A DNA stretch of 15,250 nucleotides from Reyranella sp. (GTDB lineage: Bacteria; Pseudomonadota; Alphaproteobacteria; Reyranellales; Reyranellaceae): assembly GCA_016780605.1 (NCBI GenBank), contig JADHLS010000034.1, forward strand, positions 1-15,250. The letters are read 5' to 3'. This document shows, in pieces, positions 5,131 to 14,526 of this stretch (positions are counted from its first letter, which is position 1; each line of letters begins with the position of its first letter). The translations under genes were made by a program, and so were the position numbers. The notes beneath the pieces were generated by a model. The model did no database searches. It worked only from the letters and a program-made list of their open reading frames with translations, and was not told the origin of the DNA.

Positions 5131-7349
5131 GCACAGATCTCAAAAAAGCCGGTCACATAATCGCGGCCGCCCTCTCTTGCTTCCCACATGGGCAAGGACC
5201 CGCCAGCAAGCGCCGCGCGCGACACGAGCTGGTTACCGGCGATGCAGGAAATATCGGAAATAAGGATGCAGGCCGGACACGCGGCGCCCCGGGCATCGCA
5301 TAAGCTTCCCGAGCCGCATCGGAGCGACCTAGGCTCCATCATATGGCCGAGAAAAGTTTTGGCTTGATTGCGCCACATCGCCGAGATGTTTCCCAGATCG
5401 GGAGTCATGCCCCTGCGGTACAGAACGAATGCCAAGTCGGCAGGGTAGAGGTGCTCGCCGATCCCATCGCGATCCAAGCCGGACGTTTCAGCCAGCGCCT
5501 CGATCATCTGATGGGAAACGGAATGCAGCAGCATATAGATGTAGGAACACAGGGTCCGTGGCGTCTGCCCCTCCTCGCGCGTCCGGTATGCTTCCATAAA
5601 TGGTTTGAAGTCCTGGTATTGCTCCAGATACGCAGCTCCCAATTGTCCGAGTTGCGGAAGGTCGGGGACGCCATTGGCCTCCAGCCATTTGAGCACCTGG
5701 CCTTCGTCCAATCGGACGTAGAAGGCTTCATTATCCTGTTCGAGTACGTAAATCGGACTGCTGCCCCCGGAATTTTCGCTAATGAGGGATGGAAACGCCA
5801 TGAGCCGAACCGGCATCGGCACGGAGCGATTGTTATGCTCGCGGGTATAAATCGGTGTCGGCGAGACGCGAGAGTAACCGAAGGTGTATTCGCAGATCGG
5901 GAGATTGCGGATCAGCACCATCTCCTTGATGCCGCTGCGGTTGAGCAGACCGCCGATGACGCGCTTGTAATCTGCAAATCTGGCGGGATCCCCGACAGCG
6001 TCCGACAGTGTGCGATCCGGCGACAGGACGTTGTTCGCCTTGCGCTCCTCGACCTTGTGGCGGACGTGTTCGTCGTAGAAGGTGGCGTGCTCCAGAGTAA
6101 GCCGGATGGGATCGAACCGCTTCGCCCATGCGGAGCGAAGCGCGATGTTCTGACGCAAGGCCGAGCTTTGAACCGAGCCCTTTTCGATCAAATTGTCCGC
6201 AAACCATTTCTGCCGGATGGCGTCGGCTTCCTTCCTGAAAGCTCTGGCGCGCCCCGGCGAGGCTTCCTTTCTGGCGTCGCCATCCAGCTCAACCCACTCG
6301 GTCCATTCCTGTTCACGCCCGCACGCCCTTAGCTTTTCTTGAATTTCCACCTCGGACGGCTCCGCGAACGGCACGTTGTGGATGGTCGCGATTTCGCGAG
6401 CGAGCGCCTCATGCTCGCTTGGCCCCAGCAAGAGGAGTCTCCGGCCGTCCTCCAGAACGATGAACCGATTGCCTTGGACATACTGCACAGCATTGGCCCG
6501 GTACGAGACCGGCAGCATATTGATCTCGATAAATTCATGCGTCTCGCCAGCCTGCTGCTTGCCACCAAGAATAGTCCTTGTGAACTTATCAGCCTTCGTC
6601 ACATCCGAAGTTTCCGAACAGCCCACGCACCGGAAGTACCAATCGGAAAAGCTAGTGCTGTTGTTATGAAGCGTGAATTCGTCGCTGCCGCATTTGCCGC
6701 ATTTCTCATAGGCGATCACGCGACGTTCGTTGGGCAGATACTCGTAGCGCGTCGGCGTCAGCGGCTCGAGCGTTCCGGACCAATGAACGAACACGACGTC
6801 GACCTGTTTCCAATCCGAGGCATGGTCCGAACAGCGCCGCGGCAGCGCCTCTTTGGCCTGTGTCTCTGGACTTTCGTAGTGGCGAAGCCGCTTACAGACG
6901 GTGCATTGAAACAACAGTGGATAGGGGATGTAGCCCATCTTCGTCGGATTGGTGAACTCGAAACCGGCATCCAAATCGACCTGGACTTCGTGGCCGTTCA
7001 AAAATTTCCGATCTAGGCACTGCTCCATATAGATGGGCGCGCCATTCGGCCGGCAATTGGCGGCGCGTGCCGCCCACGTGGCGACAAACTCGTCGATCCC
7101 CTCCCCGATCATTCGTCGCTGCGTGGCGTGGGGCTTCTTCAAGTCCGCAAGAGGCACCGACAGGCAGATGCCGCGTCCGCCTTCCCAGGTGAACAGCTTC
7201 CCCGGCGCGTAGGTGGTCGCGACCTGGCCGCGTGAGCGGACCATGGTCGGGGCCTTCGGCGTTCGCTGGTCGTCGGCGGTGTCCGGCTTTCCGAAGAACC
7301 GTTGCGGAGTTTTGCGCCCGCCTGAAACTGGAGATGGATTTTTCGCCAT
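5127..7349 (-). CDS. drmB: DISARM protein DrmB (DUF1998 zinc protein)
   Basis: This is a 740-residue protein. It carries a metal site C149-x2-C152 followed by C173 and H176, and a second site C217-x2-C220 with C241-x2-C244. The C-terminal third has the DUF1998 pattern: SHQMIEALAETSGLDRDGIG, LYPADLAFVLYRRG, and a cysteine cluster at C678, C684, C691, C694 and C702. DUF1998 occurs in DrmB and in helicase-associated proteins. DrmB forms a complex with the helicase DrmA, and DrmAB is reported to bind DNA with 5' overhangs. The gene starts at the ATG at 7347-7349, 17 bases after drmA, and ends overlapping drmC by four bases. The usual Gly-Gly after the 'vY' strand is replaced here by DLGNISAMW, a small departure. 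The order directly after a DrmA-type helicase makes the assignment firm. Confidence 0.93.
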   Translation of the reverse strand: MAKNPSPVSGGRKTPQRFFGKPDTADDQRTPKAPTMVRSRGQVATTYAPGKLFTWEGGRGICLSVPLADLKKPHATQRRMIGEGIDEFVATWAARAANCRPNGAPIYMEQCLDRKFLNGHEVQVDLDAGFEFTNPTKMGYIPYPLLFQCTVCKRLRHYESPETQAKEALPRRCSDHASDWKQVDVVFVHWSGTLEPLTPTRYEYLPNERRVIAYEKCGKCGSDEFTLHNNSTSFSDWYFRCVGCSETSDVTKADKFTRTILGGKQQAGETHEFIEINMLPVSYRANAVQYVQGNRFIVLEDGRRLLLLGPSEHEALAREIATIHNVPFAEPSEVEIQEKLRACGREQEWTEWVELDGDARKEASPGRARAFRKEADAIRQKWFADNLIEKGSVQSSALRQNIALRSAWAKRFDPIRLTLEHATFYDEHVRHKVEERKANNVLSPDRTLSDAVGDPARFADYKRVIGGLLNRSGIKEMVLIRNLPICEYTFGYSRVSPTPIYTREHNNRSVPMPVRLMAFPSLISENSGGSSPIYVLEQDNEAFYVRLDEGQVLKWLEANGVPDLPQLGQLGAAYLEQYQDFKPFMEAYRTREEGQTPRTLCSYIYMLLHSVSHQMIEALAETSGLDRDGIGEHLYPADLAFVLYRRGMTPDLGNISAMWRNQAKTFLGHMMEPRSLRCGSGSLCDARGAACPACILISDISCIAGNQLVSRAALAGGSLPMWEAREGGRDYVTGFFEICA

Positions 7350-7366
7350 GTGGCTTTCGCGCCTTC

Positions 7367-10300
7367 TCAGGCTTCCTCCGGCCTTATGTCGGGCTCATCG
7401 ACGTCGTTGACCCTGGATTTTTGACCTCTGATTGCTCGCATCACGCGCTCGACCGATTCGGTCTTGAGCCACCGATCGGTATTGGGATCCCGCCGCGCAG
7501 CAACGATGATGGCGGCCTCGTCCACGTCGCGGAGGGAAGTCATCGGCTTTTGAGTCGGCAGGCGATCGCCCCACAATTCGCGCAGCTCTATGGCGCTCGG
7601 TGGAAGCGCATCGGTAAAATCCTTGATCAACTTCAAGATGACGTTGGTATAGTGCTCGCCGTGATAGGGCTTGCCCAAACCATCAGGGCCTTGTCCGTCA
7701 AAGCCGACGGCCACTTTCATGAACTCGGCCAGTCGATCGCGGAACGCAATGCGATCATGCTCAAAGGTTGCATGCAGGGATTTGGCGATGTCGTTGCGCT
7801 GCATTAAGTGCTTCTGACCGTCCGGCAGGCTGCAAAATTGCTCGATTTCACGCATGACGCCCCATGCCTGGATAATCGAGGCCGTAATCCGGCGCAGGGC
7901 ATTGTCCGCCCATCGCTCCGACGCCGGTGCGGCGATCATTCGCTCCAGGAAGCGGTGATACATCTGATGCGCCTCGACAATGTATCGGTCGCGTTTGCTT
8001 TGCGGTGTCGGAATCAGGATCACGAAGCCAACATGCATGCGGCCGACGCGGCTCGATGCCTGGATGTACTCGGCAACGTCGGCGGGCATTCCCGCAAAAA
8101 ACATACTGTTGAAGCGGTCGACGTCGACGCCATGGGAAATGGCCGACGTGGCGACGATACTGCGCATCGTTTCCGAGATGGGCGGCATCGGCGTCCCTGC
8201 GGGAATGCCGCTTTCCGCACGCTTCATGACGCCCTGGATGGAGCCCATGTCAATCCCGCCCGTGATGAGCTCGCTTTCGAACGCGCGCATTTCCATCCCG
8301 TTCGTCTCGTGGTCGCGGCGCACCTGTGTTTCGAGGGCGTCCATGACCTGGTCGCCGCCCTTCTTGTTCGTCACATAGGTCAATGCGATGCGATGGAGAT
8401 CAACGAGCGCCAGGGCCTCGTCAAAGCGTTTCTGCTGCCGAAGCACCTCAAGCGCTTTCCTGCGCCACTCGCCCTCCTGTCCGGGCGATATAAAGGACTC
8501 CAGCCGTTGCAAGGCGCTGGCCGGTTGGTCGCCGAGGAGCGCGTCCCACAATTCCGAAATGCAGACATGGAACGCGGACAGGGCGGCGACGGTCGTCACG
8601 GTGTGACTGGCGCCATTTGTCATCAGTGAGCAGAACAGCCTCATCCAGGGTGCAGTGACCTGCGGACCGTTCACCGGTCCGAGCTCAACGCCCAAACCCT
8701 GTCGGTCCTTATTTCCGGCGGGTGCGTCCGCCGGCGCGGCATAGAACGAGCGGTAAAGATCGGGACCGGGGTGCGGAAATTGGACCGGCTTACGTTGGTA
8801 CAGGACGGCCAGCTGCTTGTCAGGATCGGACACGGTCGCCGTCGCCGCGATGATCTTCGGCATGCGGGGCCGTTCCTTGGTCGATCGCGCCGCCTCGAGG
8901 CCCTTCCCGCAAATCTGGTCGATGCTCGTCAACAACGTCTCGAATGTCGTCTCGAACAAACCGCTGAACGTCCCGAGGCTTTCTTCGAGAAGGTGCATTT
9001 CGTCTTGGATGACGATCGACGGGAACGGATCTTTGAAGATTCGGCATCCGTTCTGATAGGCCGGGAAGACGGGCGCATACCCTTCCTCCTCCGGCCCGGC
9101 TTCGAGCAGGTCGGACGTGCGCGGCGAAAACAAATGCCCGTCGGCAGCCACCCACCGCGCGGTTCCGAACATACCCAGTACGGATGTGATGGTGTTGGGA
9201 TGCTGGCCGATCATTGCCAGCTTATCGACGGTGCCGAGCACGACACTGGGAGCACGTTGATATATTGTGTCGTCCGTCAGGAGGAACGGCAGCGGCGTCC
9301 GAACCTCGCCCGGATGTGCCTTATTCCAGGCGCAGGACGCGTTGAAGCATACAATACCGACCCGCTTGGATCGCGCGACGGCGCCATTGAACAAGCGTAA
9401 GCCCGTCTCTTCCTGGCAGATCGGACAGGTCGGAATCTTGCAATAGGCGACCCGCATATCCTCGTAGCCGCGCGCGAAGTCTCTGTCCTTGTCGGGTGCA
9501 GCTGACGTAGCGAGTGTCGCTTTGAGTACTTCATCGTTGGGGTGCGCCGCGTCATCGACGGCCGGGACGGTCTTGATGCCACTGACGTTATTCGGTGTGT
9601 TGGCACTTCCCACCCAGAACCCAACCTCGAACGGCCAGACGCCCAAATCGGCATTTTTTCGGATCAACTCGGCTTGGATCACAAGTCGAAGGAGCCTTTG
9701 TGCCTGTTGCAATGTCAAAAGGCGCAGCGGATAGCGAACGAGCGCCGTGACGCCCCGGTCTTTTCCCCGCAATCGGTCGAGAAACAGACCGAAGACCAAT
9801 ATGCCGTAGAAGGCTTCGGACTTACCGCCGCCGGTCGCGAAATAGAGAAGGGTCGCCTCTTCCTCATCGAACTTGGGGTCGTGCCACTTGCCAAATTCCG
9901 GCATGCGCGAGGCAATGGTCGGAAGATGCGCCAGCACAAAGGCCATTTGGAACAGACGCCAGCCCGCTGTCGAATTTCCCTTTTCACGGTCGAGTAAGGC
10001 GCGATTCATCAACAGCCAGGCGCGATAAGGTGCGCCTTGTCTGAGGAGCGAGTCCCGCCTATCGCCGGACGCGGATTGTCCTTCGAGATAGGCGGAGCGC
10101 GATAGAATCAGGAGTTTGATCCCGCGCTTGATGAGACCCGCCTCCCGGTTCCACGACTCGATATCCTTCGTGAGGCGCTCGGATTCGATCGCAGCATCTT
10201 CCGCCGACAATCCTTGACGCACTTCGGCCTTGAGGCGCGTCGACTCCTCCTTGATCCAGGTGCGGTAGACGTCGGGCAGCGGCGAGAGTTCGTCGGGGTT

Positions 10301-11704
10301 GAAGCTATCAGCCGACAGTTTGGCGAATTCAACCGGCACGCCGAGGCCGAGTGGCACGATCCTGATCTGCAGGAACCGGGGCGACCATGTCGTCGCGAGC
10401 TTCACGCGCCCGTCGGCCATAGACGCGGTGATGCCGTTGTTCAGGCCGATCGCGGGATATTCCATATGGTGTCGGAAACGATAAGACGGCTCGATGCGAT
10501 CCGGGATCAGAGGCTTGTGGACCGCTTCCGGCAGCTCGATCTCAATCCCGGCAGCAAAGACAGATGCGCATTGATGCTGACGGCGTTTCTTACTGAGTTG
10601 CCGATTATTGTTTTCTAGGGCTACGCGGAGACTGCGCACCCTGGGGTCCGCGAAATTGGCGGCGTCCTGCACCGTGACCCGCATTTCCTCCACGGGAGGC
10701 CGGACGGCTTGCAAGTCCGGCTTTGTTTTACGCACGCGCTCAAGATACGCCGTCCACGCTGCTTCGTTGACGACATCGGTCGGGGTCACTTTCTCGTCGC
10801 GCCACGCTTCGGCCTGGCCTTCCGGCGACGTGAGCCATGCATCGACTTGGGCGGTCACGGCTGCGGCGATCTCTTTAGCGAAGGCGGAAAGGTCCACGTC
10901 GCGTATCCGAGTGTCCAGCTCCCAGCGCAGGGCCGCGAGCGTGAGATCGATGCGTTTCCATTTAACGGGAATATCTGCGGGCTTCGCCAAGTGCGGCGGC
11001 ACCTGATGGTCGCCCCAGACGAATTTGAACGGAACATCACGCTCGGGCGGTGGCGCATCGACGGGAGTTTCAGGACCAGCAGTTTCTTCTATCGTTTCCG
11101 GGGACTCGTCCGCTTCGCTTTCCGGCAACCCCGCGCTCTCGATCCCATACTCTTTGTAAATCTGCTTTGTCGTTTCCTCTTTGAGCGCGGTGCGCCGAGC
11201 CTGCCGCTGGCGGCGGTCTTCGCGCGACACGGTCTTCGGGTCGTCCCGGCCGACCAGGCCCTCTTCGGTGCATCGCGCCTTCGTCGCTTCGCGGATGCGT
11301 TGAACGATCTCCTTCCGGATCGTCGGCATCAGGTCGAAGGTCGGGTGAATTCCCAAACGTCGATCGACCAGCTCGCTCCAGTTAGGAAGGACGCGCACAT
11401 AGACGGAGAACCGGGGCCGAATGGATGCCGGTCCCGTCGCCTCCTTGGTGACTTGCAAGTCCAGACCGATGACCGAGATATGAATGTCAGAGGTTTCGTC
11501 CTCGTCACCGATCTCGGCGAAGCGCGGCAACAGGAAGCCGGACACAAACGCCCGTTCCGGCAATCGCCCATAGACAATGCGGCCAAAATCGCCGGTGCCG
11601 GAGCAGCGCGCCACAGTCATATTGACCAAGGCGTCCGCCACGGCCTCCTTGGCTTCCTGCAGCGAGGCGTTCAACGATTGCGGGGCTACGCCGATACGGG
11701 TCAT
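7367..11704 (-). CDS. drmA: DISARM helicase DrmA (superfamily 2)
   Basis: This is a 1445-residue superfamily 2 helicase. Walker A is FATGGGKSEAF with Lys628. The DEXH box is IQDEMHLLEESLG with D901-E-M-H904. Motif III is AATATVS near residue 955. Motif VI is QASSRVGRMHVGF, spanning Gln1215 to Arg1222 with arginines at 1219 and 1222. Between motifs I and II lies an insertion with C756, C760-x2-C763 and C786-x4-C791, which looks like a zinc ribbon. The first 600 residues carry no helicase motif. They include an acidic Glu/Pro-rich linker (around residues 190-220) after a basic helix, and presumably a DrmA-specific recognition region. The role is ATP-driven work on invading DNA together with DrmB. 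The ATG overlaps the upstream gene by four bases, and GGAGGA lies nine bases before it, so it has its own strong ribosome site. The length is at the large end for DrmA. Confidence 0.94.
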   Translation of the reverse strand: MTRIGVAPQSLNASLQEAKEAVADALVNMTVARCSGTGDFGRIVYGRLPERAFVSGFLLPRFAEIGDEDETSDIHISVIGLDLQVTKEATGPASIRPRFSVYVRVLPNWSELVDRRLGIHPTFDLMPTIRKEIVQRIREATKARCTEEGLVGRDDPKTVSREDRRQRQARRTALKEETTKQIYKEYGIESAGLPESEADESPETIEETAGPETPVDAPPPERDVPFKFVWGDHQVPPHLAKPADIPVKWKRIDLTLAALRWELDTRIRDVDLSAFAKEIAAAVTAQVDAWLTSPEGQAEAWRDEKVTPTDVVNEAAWTAYLERVRKTKPDLQAVRPPVEEMRVTVQDAANFADPRVRSLRVALENNNRQLSKKRRQHQCASVFAAGIEIELPEAVHKPLIPDRIEPSYRFRHHMEYPAIGLNNGITASMADGRVKLATTWSPRFLQIRIVPLGLGVPVEFAKLSADSFNPDELSPLPDVYRTWIKEESTRLKAEVRQGLSAEDAAIESERLTKDIESWNREAGLIKRGIKLLILSRSAYLEGQSASGDRRDSLLRQGAPYRAWLLMNRALLDREKGNSTAGWRLFQMAFVLAHLPTIASRMPEFGKWHDPKFDEEEATLLYFATGGGKSEAFYGILVFGLFLDRLRGKDRGVTALVRYPLRLLTLQQAQRLLRLVIQAELIRKNADLGVWPFEVGFWVGSANTPNNVSGIKTVPAVDDAAHPNDEVLKATLATSAAPDKDRDFARGYEDMRVAYCKIPTCPICQEETGLRLFNGAVARSKRVGIVCFNASCAWNKAHPGEVRTPLPFLLTDDTIYQRAPSVVLGTVDKLAMIGQHPNTITSVLGMFGTARWVAADGHLFSPRTSDLLEAGPEEEGYAPVFPAYQNGCRIFKDPFPSIVIQDEMHLLEESLGTFSGLFETTFETLLTSIDQICGKGLEAARSTKERPRMPKIIAATATVSDPDKQLAVLYQRKPVQFPHPGPDLYRSFYAAPADAPAGNKDRQGLGVELGPVNGPQVTAPWMRLFCSLMTNGASHTVTTVAALSAFHVCISELWDALLGDQPASALQRLESFISPGQEGEWRRKALEVLRQQKRFDEALALVDLHRIALTYVTNKKGGDQVMDALETQVRRDHETNGMEMRAFESELITGGIDMGSIQGVMKRAESGIPAGTPMPPISETMRSIVATSAISHGVDVDRFNSMFFAGMPADVAEYIQASSRVGRMHVGFVILIPTPQSKRDRYIVEAHQMYHRFLERMIAAPASERWADNALRRITASIIQAWGVMREIEQFCSLPDGQKHLMQRNDIAKSLHATFEHDRIAFRDRLAEFMKVAVGFDGQGPDGLGKPYHGEHYTNVILKLIKDFTDALPPSAIELRELWGDRLPTQKPMTSLRDVDEAAIIVAARRDPNTDRWLKTESVERVMRAIRGQKSRVNDVDEPDIRPEEA

Positions 11705-14526
11705 GCGGCCGCGTCCTCCGATTTGAAGACCGACTTCTTCTCCACGCGTCCGACGAAGTCCTCGGCCAGGCGGCGCAAGGACCGCAAGCCGTCCGCAATT
11801 CTGGGATTCTCGGCAAGCCTCGCGTGCGGATCGACGAGGATTCCAAGATAAGCTTCATGAAACTGCAGAGCGGCCGACACGCGCCGCGAGCGGGTGGCGA
11901 CGACAGCCCATGTCCAATCGATTTGCGCGGCGCGCTCGCCTCGGCCTATGGCGGTCATGAACTTCAGGAACTCAGGCAATCGCTGCGGCGCGTTCGGCCG
12001 CACCAGCCGCAGATCCTCTTGCAGGTATTTATCGACGTTGATCCAGTTGTAGACGCGGTCGACAAGTCCGGGCTCTCCCATACGCTTGGCGATCTCGACG
12101 GCCTTATCCCTACGGGTCTTGCCTGGTACCGATGGAAGCGCGTCGCGGACAGTCTCGTGATAGCTCCGCAGCCCAGCCGCCGCGGTGGCCCGGATGTCTA
12201 ACAACCCGCGTGCACCTTCAATAAAGGCGTCGCCGAGTACGGCGATCTCATCTCCGACATTGATCTCGTCGGCGCGCCCTCTTTGAAAGGGATTCGCCGG
12301 ATCGTCCCAGTCGCAGAGCACGAGATCGCTTCCCGGACGTGCATTGATCGTATAGTTGTTGCTGGTCTTGAAAACGATAATCTGCGGACTGCCCTTCGTC
12401 CCCAAATCCACGACGCTGGACATGGGGATGAACTCGACATCTTCTTCCGGCGGCTCGTCCCAGGTCAGCGCCGTCCTGCTTGCATCCCGCCGAGCAATTT
12501 CGTCCGCTCCCTCTTGGGCCAGGCGCGACAGGCGCTTCTGCACCGGAACGCCGAATGCCGTGAAGCGCGACAGGCGCTTTGAATCCGAGGCGATGTTCTT
12601 CAGGAGATCAAGATCACCAACCACAAACACGTCGCGCGGCAACCACGGGAGGGCCATGAGTCTCGTGGCGTCCGCCCTCTTTGGACCGACGAGGACCAAC
12701 CAGCCGATGTGATTGCGGAACGTGCGCGGATCGCTGCCTCCGCCTTCGCGCAGCAGCGCTTCGGTGCTCGGGTAATCCATGGCGATCAGCATTTCCTGAT
12801 CGAGACGCTTCTTGAAGCGCTCGCCGATCGGAGACGCCAGAAGTCGGTCGCGCGCAAAGTCCAGTGCAGTTCCGTCCCTCATCGTGAGCAGGACCTTCGA
12901 CGATTTACCCATCAGGTCACCCACAACGCTCTCCAGGACCGATCCCATTGGCGTCGTCGTGTTGTACTGGCTCAAGAATTCTTCGATCTTTTGCCGAAGT
13001 GACTTGATCTCCTCGGGATAGCCCTGCGCTAGCGCCAACGCGGGATTCTCGAGCTCGGTGAAAATGTGTTGGGGACGATAGCCGGCCATGACCTGAATGG
13101 CCGTCTCTATGCCGTCGCTCTCGGTCACAAAGTCGTCCAGAAATTGAAGGCCGCCGGGCGCATTGGCGCACCTGCGGATGACGGATTTCAATAACCGGAG
13201 CAAACGTGCGGACTGATCGTCGTCGATCATGAGCGCGCGCTGGTGAAGACCGTTCAAGCCATCAAGAACTTCGCGCCCAATTCCGCCAAACCCGACGGCT
13301 CGGATGTGCTCGCACCCCTCGAAACTGATTGGAGCAGCGGCCGTTGCAGCGACAATCGAGCCTTGCTCGCAATAAAGCGCCGGTTGTGCGATCGGCACTT
13401 GTCCCTTCTTCGGCAAGTCCGGCCGCGCGTCGTGAGCGGCGAGCAAGTCGCGAGCAAAAACGGTGTGCGTGAACGGATCATCGGTCACGGCCAACACGGG
13501 AACACGACCAAAGAGTCGTCTGACCGTGGCGAGCACGTCCGCGTATTTTTCTTTCCAGGCGTCGCCCAGCCCCCGCGTGGCGCGGCTTGTTGCGTCGATC
13601 AGAACACCATGCAGGGGGCCCATGGTCTTGATCAGGGCTTTGTTCGGACGCGCGGTGCGATGCAGGGCGAGCATCATATAATGGGCGGTCTGGGGATTGT
13701 CGGGGGAGCCGAGACTAAGGTCGGGGAGTTGGGTAAAACGTCGCGTACGATGCAGCAGACCGTGCGACGACACGGATCCATCCATCAACACGGCCTGTGG
13801 GGAGAGCTCGGTCAACGTCGGGTGAGAATATTCGGCAAGCTTGGCCTGAGGCCGCCCCCGTCGACCTTTGACGGTGCCATCCAGGTCCTTGACGCGGATC
13901 AACGCACGATGGAGATCAGACAGAGGCGATGAATGGCTGTGCTCAGCTGACCGTCCGCGGTTTATGTGGTGCAGGTTGGTTTTCAGAACCCAATTCTTGT
14001 CGACCAGAACACTGGACTGCGCCAAGCGTGAGGGCCGTACCCAGGGATAGAACAAGGTCCGAAGCGCCCCGGGCTCATGAGCGGCCCCCTGTCCGTCGGC
14101 GCCCTTGGAATCGGGAACTGTGAGCAGCGCCTGCACTGCAAGCGCATGCACGATCGCGATATTCGGCGGCGCGTAGGGCCAACACAGGATCGCTTCCGAC
14201 CGGTTTGTCCGTTGCACGCGAAACAAGCCTTCGACCAAATCGGGCACGGGATTTCGCGGCGTACTGCGGACGTCGATGCGATCGGCCAGAATGAGCGGAA
14301 GGCTACGTATCGCGGATAAGATTGTCTCCGACGGCGGGACATCGCGACCCTCCGGCTTTACGACCACCTCGACGGGTTTTTCGGCTTTGGGCTTGACCCC
14401 AGCGTGCTTCATCTTCTCGATCAGCGCCCGCTTTTGCTCCGCAACCTCCTGATCGCGCCGTTGAATCTTATTCAGATTGTGGTCCTGAGGGCGGAACTGC
14501 GGAGGCGGGTTGGAGGGGCGTTTCAT
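11701..14526 (-). CDS. Large DISARM-associated protein, tentatively DrmE-like
   Basis: This is a 941-residue protein between the methylase and drmA. It is joined to the first by a TAATG overlap and to the second by an ATGA overlap. Residues 15-50 form a basic, coiled-coil-like N-terminus (KIQRRDQEVAEQKRALIEKM). There are Rossmann- or RecA-like strand-turn patterns near residue 310 (HGVLIDATSRATRG), around 545 (SSKVLLTMRDGTALDFARDR) and at 605-640 (GWLVLVGPKRAD, RDVFVVGDLDLL). No Walker A or DEXH box is present. The section near residue 720 (VFKTSNNYTINARPGSDLVL) leads into a region rich in acidic residues and then EINVGDEIAVLG, a beta-rich unit. DrmE of class 2 DISARM is similar in size, has a helicase-like fold without clear motifs, and lies just upstream of drmA. 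That position and architecture are the basis of my tentative name. It may instead be an uncharacterised DISARM component. Confidence 0.85.
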   Translation of the reverse strand: MKRPSNPPPQFRPQDHNLNKIQRRDQEVAEQKRALIEKMKHAGVKPKAEKPVEVVVKPEGRDVPPSETILSAIRSLPLILADRIDVRSTPRNPVPDLVEGLFRVQRTNRSEAILCWPYAPPNIAIVHALAVQALLTVPDSKGADGQGAAHEPGALRTLFYPWVRPSRLAQSSVLVDKNWVLKTNLHHINRGRSAEHSHSSPLSDLHRALIRVKDLDGTVKGRRGRPQAKLAEYSHPTLTELSPQAVLMDGSVSSHGLLHRTRRFTQLPDLSLGSPDNPQTAHYMMLALHRTARPNKALIKTMGPLHGVLIDATSRATRGLGDAWKEKYADVLATVRRLFGRVPVLAVTDDPFTHTVFARDLLAAHDARPDLPKKGQVPIAQPALYCEQGSIVAATAAAPISFEGCEHIRAVGFGGIGREVLDGLNGLHQRALMIDDDQSARLLRLLKSVIRRCANAPGGLQFLDDFVTESDGIETAIQVMAGYRPQHIFTELENPALALAQGYPEEIKSLRQKIEEFLSQYNTTTPMGSVLESVVGDLMGKSSKVLLTMRDGTALDFARDRLLASPIGERFKKRLDQEMLIAMDYPSTEALLREGGGSDPRTFRNHIGWLVLVGPKRADATRLMALPWLPRDVFVVGDLDLLKNIASDSKRLSRFTAFGVPVQKRLSRLAQEGADEIARRDASRTALTWDEPPEEDVEFIPMSSVVDLGTKGSPQIIVFKTSNNYTINARPGSDLVLCDWDDPANPFQRGRADEINVGDEIAVLGDAFIEGARGLLDIRATAAAGLRSYHETVRDALPSVPGKTRRDKAVEIAKRMGEPGLVDRVYNWINVDKYLQEDLRLVRPNAPQRLPEFLKFMTAIGRGERAAQIDWTWAVVATRSRRVSAALQFHEAYLGILVDPHARLAENPRIADGLRSLRRLAEDFVGRVEKKSVFKSEDAAA

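Noticed and set aside
5343..6332. Plus-strand open frame of 329 codons opposite drmB
   Set aside because: It mirrors the codon pattern of drmB, whose zinc sites and DUF1998 pattern are intact, so it is a shadow.
7808..8629. Plus-strand open frame of 273 codons opposite the C-terminal helicase domain
   Set aside because: It lies across helicase motif VI of drmA on the other strand and has no independent ribosome site or family pattern.
10709..11851. Long plus-strand open frame of 380 codons opposite drmA
   Set aside because: It is antisense to a complete helicase frame, is Arg/His/Gly-rich with no motif, and arises from GC-rich codon use.
13243..13932. Plus-strand open frame of 229 codons opposite the DrmE-like gene
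   Set aside because: It is antisense to a long continuous gene and rich in Gly, His and Arg, with no recognisable domain.
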